The notes under the pieces: model-generated
Seen by the model: the letters and a program-made list of their open reading frames with translations, nothing else
Database searches by the model: none
What the model was told of the DNA's origin: nothing
Position numbers and translations under genes: made by a program
Origin: JAXDTI01 sp034090045
GTDB lineage: Bacteria > Actinomycetota > Actinomycetes > Actinomycetales > Actinomycetaceae
Length of the DNA stretch: 64,000 nucleotides
NCBI GenBank assembly: GCA_034090045.1
Contig: JAXDTI010000001.1
Span: 191,481 to 255,480, forward strand
Direction: 5' to 3'
Part shown: piece by piece, positions 60,137-64,000 of the stretch
Numbering within the stretch: position 1 is the first letter of the stretch
How the letters are laid out: every line of letters starts with the position of its first letter

Positions 60137-61489
60137 CTAGATTCCCAGTATCGCTTTTGCGATAAAAAAGTAGAGGATCAGCGAGGTCGCATCCGAAAAC
60201 GTCGAAATAAACGGGTTCGAGAACACGGCCGGGTCGGCACCGATAGCTTTTGCCAGCAGCGGCATGATTCCGCCAATCGACGCGGCGAGAGTACACACTG
60301 CCACCAGTGTCACACCGATAACCGCCCCGAATTGCGGACCGTAAATCAGCGCCGTAATCCCGAAACCGAGCGCCCCGAGCAGACAGCCGAGCAGAAACCC
60401 GACTCGCATCTCTCGCCACAGCACCCGTCCGACATCGGATTTCTCTACATCGCCGAGCGCCAATGCGCGGGTAACAGTGGTTGCCGCCTGGTTCCCGGTG
60501 TTCCCGGAAGTGCCGGTGAGCAGCGGAATAAACAGTGTCAAGGTCACTATCTGCTGCAACTCGGCAGAGAACACGTCCAAAACCTTGACCGTGAATACCG
60601 CTGAGAGCGCCAGCAGCGTCAACCACACAACCCGCGACTGAACCACGTTCATCAGCGAGGCCGCTAGGTAGGGTTGGTGTAGTGGTTCGTGACCGCCGGA
60701 ACGTGCCGCGTCCTCAGTGTCCTCATATTCGACAACTTCGCGGGCATCATCCCAGGTGAAGATACCCACCAGTCGGTTTTCGGTGTCCACAATCGGCAGT
60801 GCGCTCATCTCCAGGGGCAGGAACCAGCGGGCCGTCTCCTCTTCGTCATCCTCGGCGTGTGCGAACTCCGGATGGTCATTCATTAACTCACTGACCATTG
60901 TGTTTGCTTCGGCTGTGAACAGGTCACGGAATTTCACGGTTCCGACCAGGTGCCGGGAACGATCCACTATCGGCAGCAGGTACAGGTGTTCGAGGCTGTC
61001 CATCCTTTGACGCAATTTATCTAGGGCTTCGCCGGCGGTCATGTCCGGATATATAGGTACTACCTCGGGACTCATCGCGCGCCCGACCGAGTCTTGCGGG
61101 TAGCCCAGTATGATGCCGGTCATGGCGCGTTCTTCGCGGCTCAACCCGCGCAGCAGTCTTTCTGCCACGGATGCCGGCACCTCATCAAGCAGGTCTACTC
61201 GGTCATCGGGTGCCATCGCGTCAAAGAAATCCCGGACTGTGGAACCGTGAAGTGCATCTATGAGTTCGGCTTGATGACCGGGATCCAGGGTGTCGAACAC
61301 TTCGACGGCGCGGTCTTTGCCGAGCAGACGAAACATCACTGCCGCGCGTTCCACAGGGATACGTTCCACGACACGAACCAGTTCCGGTAGGCGTGTTTCG
61401 GCAGCGATTTTAGCTACCCGCGCGACCTGTCCGGGTTGAAGGTCTTCACTCAGGATTTCAGCGAGGTCAGGCTGTTCAATGCTGCTCAT
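60137..61489 (-). CDS. mgtE: magnesium transporter MgtE
   Basis: 450 residues. The N-terminal superhelical domain (about 1-130) contains LDPGHQAELIDALHGS and DRVDLLDEVPASVAERLL. Two CBS domains lie at about 135-255. Five membrane helices fill the rest, with the family motif TGTSGNTGNQAATTVTRALA (about 330) and a conserved Asp near the end (STFSDATSLILYFF) that lines the pore. It admits Mg2+ and closes when cytosolic Mg2+ is high. An AGGAGG site precedes the ATG. No M-box riboswitch was recognised upstream. Confidence 0.94.
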   Translation of the reverse strand: MSSIEQPDLAEILSEDLQPGQVARVAKIAAETRLPELVRVVERIPVERAAVMFRLLGKDRAVEVFDTLDPGHQAELIDALHGSTVRDFFDAMAPDDRVDLLDEVPASVAERLLRGLSREERAMTGIILGYPQDSVGRAMSPEVVPIYPDMTAGEALDKLRQRMDSLEHLYLLPIVDRSRHLVGTVKFRDLFTAEANTMVSELMNDHPEFAHAEDDEEETARWFLPLEMSALPIVDTENRLVGIFTWDDAREVVEYEDTEDAARSGGHEPLHQPYLAASLMNVVQSRVVWLTLLALSAVFTVKVLDVFSAELQQIVTLTLFIPLLTGTSGNTGNQAATTVTRALALGDVEKSDVGRVLWREMRVGFLLGCLLGALGFGITALIYGPQFGAVIGVTLVAVCTLAASIGGIMPLLAKAIGADPAVFSNPFISTFSDATSLILYFFIAKAILGI

Positions 61490-61644
61490 ATTTCACCTCC
61501 TGGAACGGTTCAATCCAGCATATAGGGTATCGGTTTCCAGCTCCGCTTCGGTAATTGTTGGGTGGTGGCCGGTGGTGTGTCGCCGGATACCTTTCCCGGC
61601 TCAGACAGTTACCTCAACCGGCGAAAATGTGGGAGAGTATAGAC

Positions 61645-62463
61645 ATGCGACGCCAACTGATTGTGTTTCTGCTTGCCCCGATGCTATTGGTTTTGGCCGG
61701 ATGCAACGCTTCCGCAACCATGCAGCTGTACTCGAACGACACCTATACATTGACCGCTGAGGTAAAGGCTCCGCGCGGTGAGGTCACAAACTTTGACTGC
61801 GACCACCTGCCGGGTTCTTTAGCGGATGCGGCAGCTAACGGTCAGATACGAGTGACTAATCGTTCAACTGACAACTGGGTGGATTGCACCCTTAGTTTCG
61901 CTCAACGGCAACCTGTTTCTGCTGCTCGTTCACCGTTTGCGACTATTAAACATACCGGTTCGACCTATCGGGTCGAGTTGCAGCCGCTAGCAGATTTACA
62001 GGGTTTGGATTCGGCTGGTAAACAATTTCACTTGGCGATAGTTTTTCCCGGTCAGGTCACTAACGCCGGTTCAGTTCCAGGCGCGAAAGTTTCTGGTAAC
62101 CGTGTGGAGTGGACTGGCACTGAGGTGTTGGCGCAGGGCTTCACCGTGGAGGGTATGGCGGTCAGCGGTTTGACTGCCGGGCAGCGAGCCTTGATTATTC
62201 TCGGGGCGTTACTGCTGATAGGTGTTGTTTTAGTGGTGGTTTTCCGGCGTCGGGAACCGGTCGCTAAAGTGCTGGCAGTCTCGGGGAAGTGGCTGCGTGA
62301 AACCGGTCAAGGGTTGCGCCTGGCGGTGCGCGAGACCGGCCAGATGTTCCTCGGTTTCTTGGATTGGGTTTTCAGGTTGCGCCAGCATACCCGGGCTCGT
62401 TTGAACCAGAAAGCATCGGCGAAGAACAGCCCAGGCAGCGAAGATTCCGCATCGTCCGCATAG
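61645..62463 (+). CDS. LppM-like (DUF3153) lipoprotein
   Basis: About 272 residues. A lipoprotein signal peptide (RRQLIVFLLAPMLLVLAGCN) puts the lipidated Cys near residue 20. The exported domain (about 21-175) matches the LppM/DUF3153 pattern, with two cysteines (TNFDCDHLPG, WVDCTLSF). A second membrane helix follows at about 185-205 (ALIILGALLLIGVVLVVVF), and the last 60 residues are basic and cytoplasmic. Mycobacterial LppM is a surface protein involved in host phagosome trafficking; the role here is unknown. The ATG at 61645 with GGGAGAG upstream is chosen; the frame is open to 61555. Confidence 0.75.
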   Translation: MRRQLIVFLLAPMLLVLAGCNASATMQLYSNDTYTLTAEVKAPRGEVTNFDCDHLPGSLADAAANGQIRVTNRSTDNWVDCTLSFAQRQPVSAARSPFATIKHTGSTYRVELQPLADLQGLDSAGKQFHLAIVFPGQVTNAGSVPGAKVSGNRVEWTGTEVLAQGFTVEGMAVSGLTAGQRALIILGALLLIGVVLVVVFRRREPVAKVLAVSGKWLRETGQGLRLAVRETGQMFLGFLDWVFRLRQHTRARLNQKASAKNSPGSEDSASSA

Positions 62464-62476
62464 CACAAATGTCCAC

Positions 62477-62513
62477 TCAGGCAAATCATTCAAACGTGCC
62501 GTCAGGCAAATCA
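62477..62513. repeat. 12-base direct repeats upstream of gdhA
   Basis: TCAGGCAAATCA occurs at 62477-62488 and 62502-62513, exactly 25 bases apart, 115-150 bases before the gdhA start. A regulator could bind both copies. The first copy lies just after the lipoprotein stop codon. Confidence 0.55.
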
Positions 62514-62627
62514 CCTCACTGTGTCCCAAGCGCCGTCCAAGATAAGGACGCAATTCCCGACATGACCCCGAAAGTACAACAATAGGTAATGTCAACGTAA
62601 ATCAATCCCAAAAGAAAGGGGAAAATA

Positions 62628-63965
62628 ATGAACACTCATGTTGAAGAGGCCTATGAGGACGTGCTGCGCCGTAACCCGAACGAGCCGGAGTTCCATCAGG
62701 CCGTCAAAGAGGTGCTGGAATCCATCGTCCCCGTCATAGACAAACATCCCGAATACCGCGATGCCAAAATCCTGGATCGTCTCGTCGAGCCGGAACGGCA
62801 AATCCTCTTCCGGGTACAGTGGATTGACGACGCCGGAGAAGTCCAGGTAAACCGAGGTTACCGCATTGAATTTAACAACGCTCTCGGCCCCTATAAAGGC
62901 GGCTTGCGTTTCCACAAATCCGTTAACCGCTCGATCCTGAAGTTCCTCGGTTTCGAACAGATTTTCAAGAACGCCCTCACGATGCAGGGCATCGGCGGCG
63001 GCAAAGGCGGCTCCGACTTCGACCCGCACGGGAAGAGCGACAACGAAGTTATGCGTTTCTGTCAGCAGTTCATGACCGAGCTGTACCGCCACATCGGTGA
63101 CCACACGGATGTTCCCGCAGGTGATATCGGTGTTGGTGGTCGTGAAATCGGGTACCTTTTCGGTATGTATAAGCGCCTCACCAACCGTTTCGAACCCGGC
63201 GTTCTCACCGGCAAATCGCTCAAATGGGGCGGATCCTTGGCACGCACCGAGGCGACCGGTTACGGCACGGTGTTGTTCGCCCAACGGATGTTGCAGTCCA
63301 AGGGTGAGGATCTGGACGGTCAGCGGGTCGTAATCTCCGGTTCCGGTAACGTCGCGATTTACGCCGCGGAGAAAACCCTGGCGCTCGGCGGCAAACCCGT
63401 CACCCTTTCCGACTCCGATGGCTGGATCCTTGACGAGGACGGAATCGATGTTGAACTGGTGAAACAGATTAAAGAGGTGGAGCGTGGTCGCATCAAAGAA
63501 TACGCCGAACGTAAACCCGGTGTGCAGTACTTCTCCGGTTCACGTCCCTGGTCGGTATCCTGTGACGTGGCTTTGCCGTGCGCGACCCAAAACGAATTGA
63601 ATGACAAGGATGCCGCTGAGCTCATCAAGAACGGGGTAAAGGCCGTGGCGGAGGGCGCGAATATGCCCTCCACCCCGGACGCAATCGACGCTTTCCAGGG
63701 TTCGGGTGTGCTTTTTGGTCCAGGCAAAGCCGCGAACGCCGGTGGTGTGGCGACCTCCGCCCTTGAGATGGAACAGAACGCCGCCCGCGCGCAGTGGAGC
63801 TTCGAGCAGGCCGAGTCGCGACTGACTCAGATTATGCACGACATTCACGATGACTGCGCGGCGACTGCCGAGGAATACGGCAAGCCCGGTGACTATGTTG
63901 CCGGCGCTAACATTGCCGGTTTCGTTCGTGTTGCTGACGCCATGATTGAACAGGGCATCGCCTGA
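62628..63965 (+). CDS. gdhA: NADP-specific glutamate dehydrogenase
   Basis: 445 residues. It reductively aminates 2-oxoglutarate. Conserved parts are YKGGLRFHKSVNRSILKFLG (substrate site), MQGIGGGKGGSDFDPHGKSD (catalytic Lys region), PAGDIGVGGREIGYLFGMYK, and the dinucleotide motif VVISGSGNVAIYAAEKTLAL. The length and GGGKGGSDFDP motif match the NADP-dependent hexameric class. A GAAAGGGGAA site precedes the ATG. The long upstream region carries 12-base direct repeats and a small hairpin near 62535, which may control it by nitrogen status. Confidence 0.96.
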   Translation: MNTHVEEAYEDVLRRNPNEPEFHQAVKEVLESIVPVIDKHPEYRDAKILDRLVEPERQILFRVQWIDDAGEVQVNRGYRIEFNNALGPYKGGLRFHKSVNRSILKFLGFEQIFKNALTMQGIGGGKGGSDFDPHGKSDNEVMRFCQQFMTELYRHIGDHTDVPAGDIGVGGREIGYLFGMYKRLTNRFEPGVLTGKSLKWGGSLARTEATGYGTVLFAQRMLQSKGEDLDGQRVVISGSGNVAIYAAEKTLALGGKPVTLSDSDGWILDEDGIDVELVKQIKEVERGRIKEYAERKPGVQYFSGSRPWSVSCDVALPCATQNELNDKDAAELIKNGVKAVAEGANMPSTPDAIDAFQGSGVLFGPGKAANAGGVATSALEMEQNAARAQWSFEQAESRLTQIMHDIHDDCAATAEEYGKPGDYVAGANIAGFVRVADAMIEQGIA

Positions 63966-64000
63966 GTATCCATGGTAGGGGCGGGTCTGCCGTATAAACG

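Noticed and set aside
61490..61644. M-box or other magnesium riboswitch upstream of mgtE
   Set aside because: The short leader on the minus strand shows no conserved M-box core and has a plain ribosome-binding site.
62592..63284. 230-codon frame opposite gdhA
   Set aside because: Antisense to the conserved GdhA core.
1..64000. tRNA, rRNA, RNase P RNA, SRP RNA, tmRNA, CRISPR array, insertion sequence or prophage
   Set aside because: None of the characteristic sequences, repeats or transposase/integrase genes was seen on either strand. A covariance-model search would be needed to exclude divergent RNAs.

Overview
The window looks like the chromosomal replication-origin region of a medium-GC actinobacterium, most likely a motile member of the Actinomycetaceae such as Mobiluncus. 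The actinobacterial signs are the rpmH-rnpA-yidD-yidC-jag-rsmG-parA-parB block beside dnaA, the helicase/Tad pilus neighbourhood with a DUF4244 pilin, an LppM-like lipoprotein, GTP-dependent PEP carboxykinase, and many start codons that lie 6-8 bases below a TANNNT -10 box (leaderless transcripts). A FliA/WhiG-type sigma factor next to csrA points to flagella. The genus is an inference. No rRNA, tRNA, CRISPR array, prophage or insertion sequence was found.

Layout. 1-2346: the start of an FAD-linked oxidase, a DUF817 membrane protein and a short-chain dehydrogenase. 2360-7908 (minus): a six-gene MoxR/DUF58/VWA/VWA/TPR operon of the Bat type. 8174-19916: mixed housekeeping genes (purD, ptsI, sigma factor, csrA, purC, two DMT transporters, a glycosyltransferase, glf, a MazG-like protein, rraA, nadE). 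19928-27565: a MrfA-like helicase facing a Tad/Flp pilus locus, which is split by an oppositely oriented ddh gene. 27667-34636: a membrane-anchored hypothetical protein, then parB-parA-rsmG-jag-yidC-yidD-rnpA-rpmH (minus), with two perfect parS sites. 34637-34999: the probable oriC. 35000-42157 (plus): dnaA, a class A PBP, rpsF-ssb-rpsR-rplI and dnaB. Genes flanking dnaA diverge from it, as expected at an origin. dnaN, recF and gyrBA do not follow dnaA.

42297-48876 holds an aldehyde-dehydrogenase-fold protein that has lost its catalytic residues, followed by a 2-oxoacid:ferredoxin oxidoreductase operon (gamma, alpha, beta and a GltD-like NAD(P)-flavin/ferredoxin fusion). 48899-53961 holds an NDP-sugar pyrophosphorylase, an orphan adenine methyltransferase, a long hairpin plus gene remnant, a RecB/RNase H-like nuclease, and a HemE-fold protein without HemE catalytic residues. 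54132-63965 holds pckG, large-type purL, mgtE, an LppM-like lipoprotein and gdhA.

The most unusual signals are the two pseudoenzymes (ALDH fold and HemE fold), the NAD(P)-linked oxidoreductase operon beside one of them, a 40-codon ORF translationally coupled to csrA, DnaA-box clusters away from oriC, the 66-base hairpin at 51076, and the recurring leaderless-promoter geometry.
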